Positions 53,562 through 61,598 of a DNA stretch of 64,000 nt are shown here, one piece after another. Below the pieces are notes generated by a model, which did not search any database, was not told where the DNA came from, and saw nothing but the letters and a program-made list of their open reading frames with translations. The DNA lies in assembly GCF_000161835.1 (NCBI RefSeq), contig NZ_GG697169.2:1908418-1972417 (forward strand). The letters are read 5' to 3'. Every line of letters begins with the position of its first letter. The first letter of the stretch is position 1. The translations under genes and the position numbers were made by a program. Origin of the DNA: Thalassobium sp. R2A62. Lineage in GTDB: Bacteria; Pseudomonadota; Alphaproteobacteria; Rhodobacterales; Rhodobacteraceae.

Positions 53562-54790
53562 GTTTTGACCGTTCCGTCCGCGCACCACCTATCAAAAATC
53601 TCCAATGCCTTGTCTGCGAATGCGGCGTCGTTGATGTGACACCCAATGCGGTGGACGGTCGCGGTCTTAGGCATCGTTGCCTCGACCTCGGCCAAGAACG
53701 CCTCTAGCGAATGCGCATCATGCAAATCTTCCCCCTCACGGTCCCATTCGCCTAACCCGTCCTCAGGTAGGATCACTGCAACCGGACCCGTAGCTGTCGC
53801 CAATTGATCGGAATGCGCGCGCGCAACTGCCTTGCGTTCTTCCTCGTTCAAAACGATCGAGGTCAGCAACCGGTTGTGTTCATGTTTGAGATGGGCGTCC
53901 CATTTGGGATCAACGGGCAGCCATCCAACGACATCGACGAGATCGTAGCACCCTGGTGCAACGATCTGCGGCGTGCCCACACGACCCGCATTGGTCAAAC
54001 GATCTGCCCCCGCCGAGATGTTCGATCCGTTCACATGGTTGCCCAACTCTTGGGTGCAAAAATCAAACACGCAGGCAAAGGCACCCTGCGCCGAGAGGCT
54101 CTCGAACGCGCGCCCACCCATGCCCGTTGCATGAAACACCGCGACCTCGAACCCGCGCGCCTCTAGCGCTGGCTTCAACGGGATCACATATTTCAGCGCC
54201 GACGTACCCAGCGACATCATCCCGATCAATGGCTTGTCCGGATCAGGCAACTGCACTGCACGCGCCGCACCCAAGACCGCACCCGCAGCTTGGGACAGCG
54301 ACGCCTTGCAAACGGAATTCAGCCCATAGAGCCCGCCAGCCCAGAGGATCATCTGCGTGTCTGCCGCCAACCGCTCGGCTGGGATCAACGGGGAGAATGA
54401 AACTGTCGAGACGATGTATTTCGGCACACCCAAGGGCAGCGCTGATGTCACGTCCAATGCCAGATCGGTACCCATCGTCCCGCCCAGTACAATCATCCCG
54501 TCGAACGCGCGCTCTTGGTACAGACGCGCCGCCAACAGCGATGCGCCTTTGGCCATAATCTGCATAGCGGTGTTCTCATCCCCCGACGCAATCGCCGCGT
54601 TGATCGTGCTTCCGCCTTCGCCCGCGACGTCGTGCTTGGAATGGTCACACGGCGCGGACGGATCGCCCAATACCGACACATCCATCGTGACCACGCGGCC
54701 GCCCTGACCCGTAATCACGTCAGCTAGAAACCCCAACTCATCATCTTTGGTGTCATAGGTGCCGATCACCAGAATGGTTTTGTCGGTCAT
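53558..54790 (-). CDS. UPF0261 / Tm-1-like ATP-binding domain protein
   Basis: A 410-residue protein of the Tm-1/UPF0261 family. It starts ILVIGTYDTKDDELGFLADV and has GMIVLGGTMGTDLALDV, YIVSTVSFSPLIPAERLA, GMMSLGTSALKYVIPLKPAL and FHATGMGGRAFESL. The plant Tm-1 homologue binds viral replicase, and the bacterial role is unclear. Bacterial homologues often accompany a TIM-barrel partner, which is absent here. It overlaps the preceding ALDH by four bases (ATGA), suggesting a joint catabolic role. Confidence 0.85.
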   Translation of the reverse strand: MTDKTILVIGTYDTKDDELGFLADVITGQGGRVVTMDVSVLGDPSAPCDHSKHDVAGEGGSTINAAIASGDENTAMQIMAKGASLLAARLYQERAFDGMIVLGGTMGTDLALDVTSALPLGVPKYIVSTVSFSPLIPAERLAADTQMILWAGGLYGLNSVCKASLSQAAGAVLGAARAVQLPDPDKPLIGMMSLGTSALKYVIPLKPALEARGFEVAVFHATGMGGRAFESLSAQGAFACVFDFCTQELGNHVNGSNISAGADRLTNAGRVGTPQIVAPGCYDLVDVVGWLPVDPKWDAHLKHEHNRLLTSIVLNEEERKAVARAHSDQLATATGPVAVILPEDGLGEWDREGEDLHDAHSLEAFLAEVEATMPKTATVHRIGCHINDAAFADKALEIFDRWCADGTVKT

Positions 54791-56271
54791 AGTTTGATCC
54801 ACGCTGTCTTGAGATTGATATACTTTTCAATCGCATGCATCGACTTGTCCGACCCGTTGCCAGACTGCCTGACACCACCCAGCGGCACCGTGCTATCCGC
54901 ACCGCCATAGGTGTTCACGTGCATCACACCTGTGCGCACGTCCCGAACCATCCGGTGCGCGCGGCTTAGGTTGGATGTCCAAACACCTCCCGCCAGCCCG
55001 TAGACTGTCGCATTGGCAAGCTGGACCGCCTCATCATCAGTTTCAAAAGGCGTCACCCCCAACACCGGACCAAACACTTCGCGTTGTGTCAGCGTCGCCT
55101 CGGGGGTCACACCGGTTACAATCGTCGGCGCCATATAGTAACCGCCAGTGTCCTGCAGGATACGTGTCCCGCCGGTGACCACTTCGCCACCCTCGGCCTG
55201 TGCCGTTTCAACGAACCCGAGGTTCTGGGCTAATTGCGCCTCAGAATTCACAGCCCCGATATGAGTGTCCATCAACAACGGATCGCCAACACGCATTGCC
55301 TCGGTCACTTTGATCACGGCTGCGACGAACTCATCATGGATCGATGCCTCGACCAACAGCCGAGACCCCGCCACACAAACCTGTCCCGAATTTCGGAAAA
55401 CGCCGCCCGCCGCGACGGCGGCTGCCATGTCCAAATTTGGCGCATCGGCAAATACGATATGCGGCGACTTGCCACCCAGCTCGAGATAGACGCGCTTCAT
55501 GTTCGACCGCGCGGCATATTCCATCAGCCGCCGACCTGTGTGGCCCGATCCCGTAAAGACCAGAACATCGACCTCCATCGAGAGGCCCATCGCCTCACCG
55601 ACAACCGCACCTTCGCCTGTGACCGCATTCAACACACCCGGCGGCAACCCCGCCTCAAGCGCCAGATCGCACATGCGCATCAACGACAGTGATGCGGTCT
55701 CGGACGGCTTTAGAACAACGGAATTGCCCATTGCAAGCGCCGGCCCCAATTTCCATGCACCAATCATCAGTGGGAAATTCCACGGGATGATCGCGCCGAC
55801 CACACCCACCGGTTCTTTGTGGATCATGCCTAGTACGTCCGAGGCCGTGGGCGCGATCTCTCCATAAACCTTGTCCAACGCCTCGGCGTAATAGCGGATC
55901 GTTCCAGCAGCTGATCCTGGCTCGGCCTTGATCGCCATGCCGATCTCGGTGCCATTGTCTCGCACGCCCAACACGGCCAACTCTAGCGCATGCGCGTCGA
56001 TCAAATCAGCCCATTTCCTCAGAACCTTTTTGCGCGCCGCAGGGGGTTGCCCCACCCAGCGCCGATCCTCGAACGCCGCACGCGCAGATGCAATTGCGGC
56101 CTCCATGTCGGCGGCTGTTCCACGCGCAACAGATGTCAGGGGTTGGCCATCGATGGGCGACAAAACCTCCATCGTGCCGCCGTCCGACGCAGGCACATGC
56201 TGCCCCTCGATCAGATGCGAAAACGCGGCAACAGGCTGCGCGCGCAGGGCCTCAATCTGTGTTTGGTCCAT
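54787..56271 (-). CDS. Aldehyde dehydrogenase (PuuC/phenylacetaldehyde-dehydrogenase-like)
   Basis: A 494-residue aldehyde dehydrogenase: GVVGAIIPWNFPLMIGAWKL, FTGSGHTGRRLMEYA, YLELGGKSPHIVFADAPNLD and the catalytic Cys in NSGQVCVAGSRLLVE. The overall pattern is that of gamma-glutamyl-aminobutyraldehyde or arylacetaldehyde dehydrogenases. Next to a class III aminotransferase in a homoprotocatechuate island it could oxidise 4-hydroxyphenylacetaldehyde, or a polyamine-derived aldehyde. Start 56271 is preferred to 56298. It is divergent from an IclR regulator. Confidence 0.85.
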   Translation of the reverse strand: MDQTQIEALRAQPVAAFSHLIEGQHVPASDGGTMEVLSPIDGQPLTSVARGTAADMEAAIASARAAFEDRRWVGQPPAARKKVLRKWADLIDAHALELAVLGVRDNGTEIGMAIKAEPGSAAGTIRYYAEALDKVYGEIAPTASDVLGMIHKEPVGVVGAIIPWNFPLMIGAWKLGPALAMGNSVVLKPSETASLSLMRMCDLALEAGLPPGVLNAVTGEGAVVGEAMGLSMEVDVLVFTGSGHTGRRLMEYAARSNMKRVYLELGGKSPHIVFADAPNLDMAAAVAAGGVFRNSGQVCVAGSRLLVEASIHDEFVAAVIKVTEAMRVGDPLLMDTHIGAVNSEAQLAQNLGFVETAQAEGGEVVTGGTRILQDTGGYYMAPTIVTGVTPEATLTQREVFGPVLGVTPFETDDEAVQLANATVYGLAGGVWTSNLSRAHRMVRDVRTGVMHVNTYGGADSTVPLGGVRQSGNGSDKSMHAIEKYINLKTAWIKL

Positions 56272-56434
56272 TGATCCTACCCCGTTCGGCTCTTGCAACG
56301 ATTACATATGTTTTGGTCTGGCATTTCTAGCCTGCGCCGCTAACGGTTCACATTATGAACCAGTAGTCCATAAAAAGATTGTCTTGTTAAACATCCTGTG
56401 TCAAACTTTTTATCACCCGCAAAGGCCGCACAAA

Positions 56435-57244
56435 ATGTCCTCTGTCATCAAAGCACTTGATCTTCTCAACTATTTCTCGGTCACACAGCCCGAGATCGGA
56501 TTGTCACATCTGTGCCGTCTTGCTGGGCGGGACAAGGCGACAACCCATCGCCACCTCCAAGCGCTGGAACTTGCAGGGCTGGTCGAACAGAACTCCTCGA
56601 CCAAACAATATCGCCTCGGACCCGCAGTGCTGCAGCTCGCCCAAACCCGCGAGGCGACCGTCCCGCGCAAATCCGGCACCGAACGCCCCCTGCGCGATCT
56701 GGCCACAGTGACTGGTGAAACCGCGCACGCCACCGTGTTGTCCGGCACGACACTCTATGGGTTGGCCGCCTGCGAAAGCCCCCGCCACGCCACACGCGCC
56801 ATCATTGATCTGGACCGGTTCCCGCTTCATGCGACAGCCTCGGGATTGTGCGCGCTGGCCTTTGGCCCGACTGGGCTGATGGACACTGCACTGTCTGACT
56901 TTACCAAATTCACCGAAACGACCGCCACCACGCCTTACGCGTTGCAGGAGGCTCTGGCCGCCGCACACACCACCGGATTTGGCCGTGCCGACCGCAGCTA
57001 TGAAACCGAAATTCACAGCCTCTCGGCCCCACTCTTCGACCACACTGGTCAATGCGCCGGAGCCGTATCCGTGGCCAGTGTCGCCACACGGTTCACGCCC
57101 ACACTAGAGCAAACCATCAAACAGAACTTGGTGATCGCGGCCCGCGACATTACCCATAATTGGGGCGGGACCGTGCCCCTCACCGTTGAAACCCTCTGGG
57201 CAAAATTTTGCCCCGCACCGCAGGAATTGGAACCGGCATCATGA
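56435..57244 (+). CDS. IclR family transcriptional regulator
   Basis: A 269-residue protein with an N-terminal winged helix (SVIKALDLLNYFSVTQPEIG, GRDKATTHRHLQALELAGLV, KQYRLGPAVLQLA) and an IclR effector domain (GETAHATVLSGTTLYGLAAC, PLHATASGLCALAFGP, DRSYETEIHSLSAPLFD). It overlaps the aminotransferase gene by four bases (ATGA), so regulator and enzyme are co-translated; the divergent ALDH/UPF0261 pair is the other likely target. The frame is open upstream to 55928, but that lies antisense to the ALDH. Confidence 0.87.
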   Translation: MSSVIKALDLLNYFSVTQPEIGLSHLCRLAGRDKATTHRHLQALELAGLVEQNSSTKQYRLGPAVLQLAQTREATVPRKSGTERPLRDLATVTGETAHATVLSGTTLYGLAACESPRHATRAIIDLDRFPLHATASGLCALAFGPTGLMDTALSDFTKFTETTATTPYALQEALAAAHTTGFGRADRSYETEIHSLSAPLFDHTGQCAGAVSVASVATRFTPTLEQTIKQNLVIAARDITHNWGGTVPLTVETLWAKFCPAPQELEPAS

Positions 57245-58596
57245 AAGACTCAAACTTTCTCAAGGAAAACAACGGCCGCCTGATGTGGCACCCCATGACC
57301 TCGCCTCAGGACAGTATCGAAAACCCGCCCAAGATTATCACCGGATCTGACGGCGTTAGCATTGCTGATATTGACGGGCACCGTGTCGTCGACGGCGTCG
57401 GCGGCCTGTGGAACGTGAACTTGGGTTATTCGTGCCAACCGGTCAAAGACGCCATCGCCGCCCAGCTTGAAAAACTGCCCTACTATTCGACCTTCCGTGG
57501 CACATCGAATGACGTCGCAATTGAACTGTCCTACGAGTTGTCGCAATTCTTTGAACCCGACGGGATGAGCCGCGCGTTCTTTACCTCAGGCGGATCGGAC
57601 AGCGTAGAGACAGCCCTGCGCCTTTCACGTCAGTATCACAAACTGCGCGGCGAAGCTGGACGCACCAAATTCCTCAGCTTGAAAAAGGGCTACCACGGCA
57701 CACACATCGGCGGTGCATCGGTCAACGGTAATGCGAATTTCCGCAACGCCTACGAACCGCTGCTGCCAGGCTGCTATCACATCCCCGCCCCCTACACCTA
57801 TCGCAACCCGTTCAACGAATCCGACCCTGCCAAACTGGCACAGCTTTGCCTGCAGGCGCTCGAGGACGAAATCGCGTTTCAGGGGCCAAACACAATCGCC
57901 GCTATGATCATGGAACCGATCCTAGGTGCCGGCGGCGTGATCCCACCGCACCACACATTCGCCCCCGCTGTCCAAGAGATCTGTAACCGCCATGGCATCC
58001 TGCTGATCTCGGACGAAGTCATCACCGGATACGGACGCACAGGCGCGTGGTCTGGTGCGCGTTTGTGGGGCATCCAGCCCGACATGATGTGCACGGCCAA
58101 GGCGATCACCAATGGCTACTTCCCCTTTGGCGCGCTGATGCTCGGCCACCGCATCGCAGAGGTCTTTGAAAATAACCCAGCGGCCAAGATCGGCCACGGC
58201 TACACCTATTCCGGCCACCCTGTCGGTGCCGCAGCTGCCCTTGCCTGTCTTGCGGAAACCAAACGCCTGAACGTCATCGAAAACGCGGCGGCCCGCGGCA
58301 CCCAATTATACGAAGGCGCCCAAGCGCTGATGGCCAAATATGACATCATCGGCGACGTGCGTGGTGGGCATGGCTTGATGACAGCGATGGAGCTGGTCAG
58401 CGACCGCGCGACCAAAACACCGCTCGATCCCAAAACCGCACAAGTCGTCCAAGACGTCGCTTATGAAAACGGCGCAATGGCGCGGGTGTCTGGCCCCAAT
58501 TTGATCCTCTCACCGCCTTTGGTTCTGACCCAAGACGACGCGACGATCCTATTGACGGCAATCGATGCTGGCCTCACAGCCGCGACCAATGCCTAG
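57241..58596 (+). CDS. Class III PLP-dependent aminotransferase (omega-amine type)
   Basis: A 451-residue fold-type I aminotransferase of class III: LWNVNLGYSCQPVKDAI, FTSGGSDSVETALRLSRQYH (PLP phosphate), KKGYHGTHIGGASVNGN, LLISDEVITGYGRTGAW (Asp for the PLP nitrogen) and CTAKAITNGYFPFGALML (Schiff-base lysine). Relatives transfer amino groups from beta-alanine, GABA, putrescine or aryl-ethylamines to pyruvate. By location it may deaminate tyramine to the aldehyde taken by the divergent ALDH. That is inference. Confidence 0.85.
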   Translation: MKDSNFLKENNGRLMWHPMTSPQDSIENPPKIITGSDGVSIADIDGHRVVDGVGGLWNVNLGYSCQPVKDAIAAQLEKLPYYSTFRGTSNDVAIELSYELSQFFEPDGMSRAFFTSGGSDSVETALRLSRQYHKLRGEAGRTKFLSLKKGYHGTHIGGASVNGNANFRNAYEPLLPGCYHIPAPYTYRNPFNESDPAKLAQLCLQALEDEIAFQGPNTIAAMIMEPILGAGGVIPPHHTFAPAVQEICNRHGILLISDEVITGYGRTGAWSGARLWGIQPDMMCTAKAITNGYFPFGALMLGHRIAEVFENNPAAKIGHGYTYSGHPVGAAAALACLAETKRLNVIENAAARGTQLYEGAQALMAKYDIIGDVRGGHGLMTAMELVSDRATKTPLDPKTAQVVQDVAYENGAMARVSGPNLILSPPLVLTQDDATILLTAIDAGLTAATNA

Positions 58597-58648
58597 GCAA
58601 CGATAGCTACACGGCTCTCACCATCCTTATTGCCACTCGCCTTCTAGG

Positions 58649-60124
58649 CTAGCTTTGCAGTAGATTATCAACCCGCGCGATGGCCCGATCTTTGTCATAG
58701 AGATCGAAATACTGCGCATTCATCAACGCGGGCGGCCCAAAGAAGAACCGCTCGTACAGCGCCTGACGATTGCCGAACCCCGAAATCGCCACGTCATGCG
58801 CCAAACGGTAGAGAGCAACACGATCCTTGGCATCCAGATTGGCAACTTGGAAATACTGGCTGACATCCGCCGCCATGTCGTTGGCAAAATCAGCCTCAGT
58901 CGGTGTGGCCATCAACGACGAAGACCCCATCAACTGAAGAATTTCGACCATACGCGGGTAGAACTTTGGGAACAGATTGCGCGACGTATCCAGCGGCCCA
59001 CGCAACGGAATGTAGTTGCCCCATTGATCCTCATGCGCCTCGTTCTCAGCACGGTACAGCAACGCACGCACCGTCTCGGTCATCATCATAACCTCGGACA
59101 CCAACCCCTTGAGGCCCATGTCCTTGTCCTTGCCCGTCGCCTTCATGATCGAACACAACAAACCGGTCATGAACTCTGCCTTGGCCAACTTGCCGCATGC
59201 AACCTGGTGCGCCATATGCACAACCGCATTTGTCGTGCCAAACGCCTGATTGCAAAGCTCGGGTTGCCCATAGAGAAACAGCCGCTCCCACGGGACAAAC
59301 ACGTTGTCAAAAATTACAACGGCATCCATTTCCTCGAACCGTGATGCCAGCGGCGCATCAAAGGTGGATTTGCCGTGATCATATGTATCGCGGCAGATCA
59401 TCTTGAGACCTGGCGTTGCAATCGGGATTGCAAACGCAAAGGCAAAAGGAATGTTCTTTGGGTCCGATTTCAGAACCGTAGAGGGGAACACTTCGATCTC
59501 GTCCGCAGATGGCCCTAGCGTAGCCAACAGGCGCGCACCCGAAACGTAAATCCCCGCATCCGTCTCTTTCGTGACATGCAGCGCGACCTCCTTGGAAAAC
59601 TTGCCCGCAGCCGCCTGTGCGTGGCTGACCTGAGGGTTGACCAATGTGTGCGTCAGAACCTTGTCGTTGGTCCGAACGTGGTCATAGAACGTCGTCATAT
59701 TGGCGGCGTAGTCACCCTGCCCTTTGGTGTTCTGTGCCAAAAACGATGTGGCTGATGCAAAGGACATGACCGATGCGTTTTTGTAGTCGGGCGTCCGCCC
59801 AAACATCCCGTTCGACCACGTTGCCCACTCGTAGTACGCGGCCCCCTTGGTCTTGACGTCTGCAACCGATTTGGGCGTCATAAACGACAGACCACAGCGC
59901 AGACTCTTGTCATCCACATAGGTCACTTTGTCCTGATATTTCGGGTCGAACTGTCGATCCAAAAACGACCCCAAGGTCGTCGCACCATTGGCAATGCCAA
60001 CCGCCTTGGTGACATCCTTGATCCGCTCACCTCCGGTCCAGATTTCACGATCATCGCGCAACCCTTCGAGGTACTGCGCGCCGGTTCGGATACCGTTACC
60101 GGTCTTGGTTGGAAAATCACGCAT
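58649..60124 (-). CDS. hpaB: 4-hydroxyphenylacetate 3-monooxygenase, oxygenase component
   Basis: A 491-residue flavin-dependent hydroxylase of the HpaB family. It converts 4-hydroxyphenylacetate to homoprotocatechuate with FADH2 supplied by a separate reductase (HpaC). Landmarks are TGAQYLEGLRDDREIWTGGE, MTPKSVADVKTKGAAYYEWA, DAVVIFDNVFVPWERLFLYG and LMATPTEADFANDMAADVSQ. No hpaC-like reductase lies in the window. The start at 60124 has AGAAGGA upstream and overlaps the preceding MarR gene by eight bases. Confidence 0.92.
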   Translation of the reverse strand: MRDFPTKTGNGIRTGAQYLEGLRDDREIWTGGERIKDVTKAVGIANGATTLGSFLDRQFDPKYQDKVTYVDDKSLRCGLSFMTPKSVADVKTKGAAYYEWATWSNGMFGRTPDYKNASVMSFASATSFLAQNTKGQGDYAANMTTFYDHVRTNDKVLTHTLVNPQVSHAQAAAGKFSKEVALHVTKETDAGIYVSGARLLATLGPSADEIEVFPSTVLKSDPKNIPFAFAFAIPIATPGLKMICRDTYDHGKSTFDAPLASRFEEMDAVVIFDNVFVPWERLFLYGQPELCNQAFGTTNAVVHMAHQVACGKLAKAEFMTGLLCSIMKATGKDKDMGLKGLVSEVMMMTETVRALLYRAENEAHEDQWGNYIPLRGPLDTSRNLFPKFYPRMVEILQLMGSSSLMATPTEADFANDMAADVSQYFQVANLDAKDRVALYRLAHDVAISGFGNRQALYERFFFGPPALMNAQYFDLYDKDRAIARVDNLLQS

Positions 60125-60626
60125 TCTGGTATCCTTCTCGTGGTGTGTCGGTATCTCGTGGTGTGCCCGTGTCTCGTGGTGCCGCAACATCCGCCAATGT
60201 CATGCCTTGCATCTTTTCGGTCAGCGCACGCAGCCCCGTTTCAATCGCAGTCCATTCAGACGGCGAAACCAGCGCTTGAATATGTTCGTGGATCGCATTC
60301 GCTTGGGGCAAGACCTCTTGCGCCAACGCACGCCCTTTGGCCGTGGTTGCGATCGTCACATTGCGCCGGTCGGTGGTCGACCGAACCCTCTGAACCAGCA
60401 CCTTAGCTTCGAGCCGATCCAGAATTCCAACAAGGCTCGGCTTGGGCAGCAGCGTGCGGTCGGATAAGTCCGCCGACCGAATGTAATCGGTGGTCCAAAG
60501 CACCCGCAAAATACGCCATTGCTGTTCTGTCAGATCATACCGCGCAAAGAGTTCGCGATAGACCGGCATCGCCGCATCCAGCGTCAAGTTCAGCATCATT
60601 GGCAGGGTTTGATGAAAGGCTGGCAT
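60117..60626 (-). CDS. Second HpaR-type MarR family regulator
   Basis: A 169-residue MarR-family protein, also HpaR-like: LNLTLDAAMPVYRELFARYD, LTEQQWRILRVLWTTDYIRS, PKPSLVGILDRLEAKVLVQR and TTDRRNVTIATTAKGRAL. The C-terminus has a hexapeptide repeat (PRDTGT-PRDTDT-PREGYQ) coded by 18-base tandem repeats. The start at 60626 has GGGA upstream; 60632 and 60638 are alternatives. It is co-transcribed with hpaB, and its promoter carries the same palindrome as hpaF/hpaR, so it probably represses its own operon. Confidence 0.85.
   Translation of the reverse strand: MPAFHQTLPMMLNLTLDAAMPVYRELFARYDLTEQQWRILRVLWTTDYIRSADLSDRTLLPKPSLVGILDRLEAKVLVQRVRSTTDRRNVTIATTAKGRALAQEVLPQANAIHEHIQALVSPSEWTAIETGLRALTEKMQGMTLADVAAPRDTGTPRDTDTPREGYQNA
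60136..60183. repeat. 18-base in-frame tandem repeat at the MarR/hpaB junction
   Basis: Two full units and a partial third, each starting TCTCGTGGTG, at 60136-60153, 60154-60171 and 60172-60181. They code for a PRDT hexapeptide repeat at the end of the MarR protein on the minus strand and lie just before the hpaB start. A unit of six codons keeps the frame if the copy number changes. Confidence 0.75.
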
Positions 60627-60641
60627 ATTCATTCCCATATG

Positions 60642-60668
60642 AATAATTAACATATTAACAATTAATTG
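60642..60668. promoter_or_regulatory. HpaR-type operator before the second MarR gene and hpaB
   Basis: On the minus strand 60658-60642 reads TTAATATGTTAATTATT, matching the hpaF/hpaR operator at 15 of 17 bases. A further perfect palindrome, CAATTAATTG, abuts it at 60659-60668. Both lie just upstream of the MarR-hpaB start. Confidence 0.6.
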
Positions 60669-61055
60669 GATGCCACGCAAGCCAGCGGGATTCTGTGCCA
60701 CCGGCACACCGATGTCGCGGCCATAAATTCGGGACACCTCCGACCCTCAATCTCACGGGCCAAACGGACCGCTGTGAATGTTTCCCGCACTGACACCTCA
60801 CGTTTTTGCGAAGTACCTTAACGATCCATGAACAAGGTCTTAACGCCGACTTTTGGCGCTAACCCCACGTTTGCGACCACATGATCTTGGGGCGTCGACC
60901 GCGCGGTGGGGCACGGCAAAATCATGCAAATTATGTCAGATCGATCCGTAATTTTGTACAAATTACATCAAATTTACGATCCCTAACGCCACCGTCCCGA
61001 AAAAGTTAACGACGCCACCAAGGATTGACCAACCTCCTGCGTCATAGTCTGAGTA
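60669..61055. other. Non-coding region between hpa island and ECF sigma gene
   Basis: About 390 bases without a convincing gene. The left part carries promoter-distal sequence of the MarR-hpaB operon. The right part is AT-rich and contains a 19-base inverted repeat (60948-60966) and presumably the sigma-factor promoter; no certain -35/-10 pair could be assigned. Confidence 0.5.
60948..60966. promoter_or_regulatory. Inverted repeat upstream of the ECF sigma factor gene
   Basis: GTAATTT-TGTAC-AAATTAC is a perfect 7+7 inverted repeat about 90 bases before the sigma-factor start. It is a candidate binding site for an unknown regulator, or part of the promoter. Confidence 0.4.
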
Positions 61056-61598
61056 ATGCGTATGGATGTCAGTGATAACGATATGGCCCTCGCGGCGGCT
61101 GGGGGGGATGCTACGGCGTTCTCGACCCTACTCTCGCGCCATTATGATCGGATCTTTGGCTTTTGTTTCAAGCTAACCGGACGGCGCGCCGACGCCGAGG
61201 ATTTGACCCAAGATATCTGTGCCGCCCTGCCCGCCAAAATCAAGCATTTTGAGGGGCGCGCGCAGTTCACCACTTGGCTCTACCGTGTGATCGTAAATGC
61301 CGCCCATGATCAACGCAGCAAGCGCGCAACCTACTCAAAGGTCACCCAAAATTGGGGTAGCTGGGAACTGGGCCGACAGGCCGAAATGACGGAAACCGCT
61401 TCACAAATTGATTGGCTGAACGAGGCGATGAGCCAGCTGCCCAACGATCTGCGCGACACCCTCGCCCTCGTTCTCGACGATGTCTCACACAAGGCCGCAG
61501 GAGAGGTTCTGGGCGTTTCCGAAGGCACAATCAGCTGGCGCATGTCACAGGTCAAACAACACCTCAAATCGATCAAAGAGCAGGAGGACGAGGCATGA
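61056..61598 (+). CDS. ECF-type RNA polymerase sigma factor
   Basis: A 180-residue sigma-70 family protein with region 2 (HYDRIFGFCFKLTGRRADAE, DLTQDICAALPAKIKHF, FTTWLYRVIVNAAHD) and region 4 (MSQLPNDLRDTLALVLDDVS, HKAAGEVLGVSEGTISWRMS). It is an extracytoplasmic-function sigma factor directing polymerase to a stress or envelope regulon. Translation is coupled to the following VWA-domain gene by ATGA. No separate anti-sigma gene follows. An ATG at 61062 is an alternative start. Confidence 0.88.
   Translation: MRMDVSDNDMALAAAGGDATAFSTLLSRHYDRIFGFCFKLTGRRADAEDLTQDICAALPAKIKHFEGRAQFTTWLYRVIVNAAHDQRSKRATYSKVTQNWGSWELGRQAEMTETASQIDWLNEAMSQLPNDLRDTLALVLDDVSHKAAGEVLGVSEGTISWRMSQVKQHLKSIKEQEDEA

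Noticed and set aside
55928-56434. A long N-terminal extension of the IclR gene at 56435
   Set aside because: The extension is antisense to the ALDH gene and unlike any IclR N-terminus; the DNA-binding domain begins at the chosen start.
60125-60190. A His-rich N-terminal extension of hpaB (HHETRAHHEIPTHH)
   Set aside because: It is a frame through the 18-base tandem repeat inside the MarR gene; the start at 60124 has a good ribosome-binding site and matches the HpaB N-terminus.
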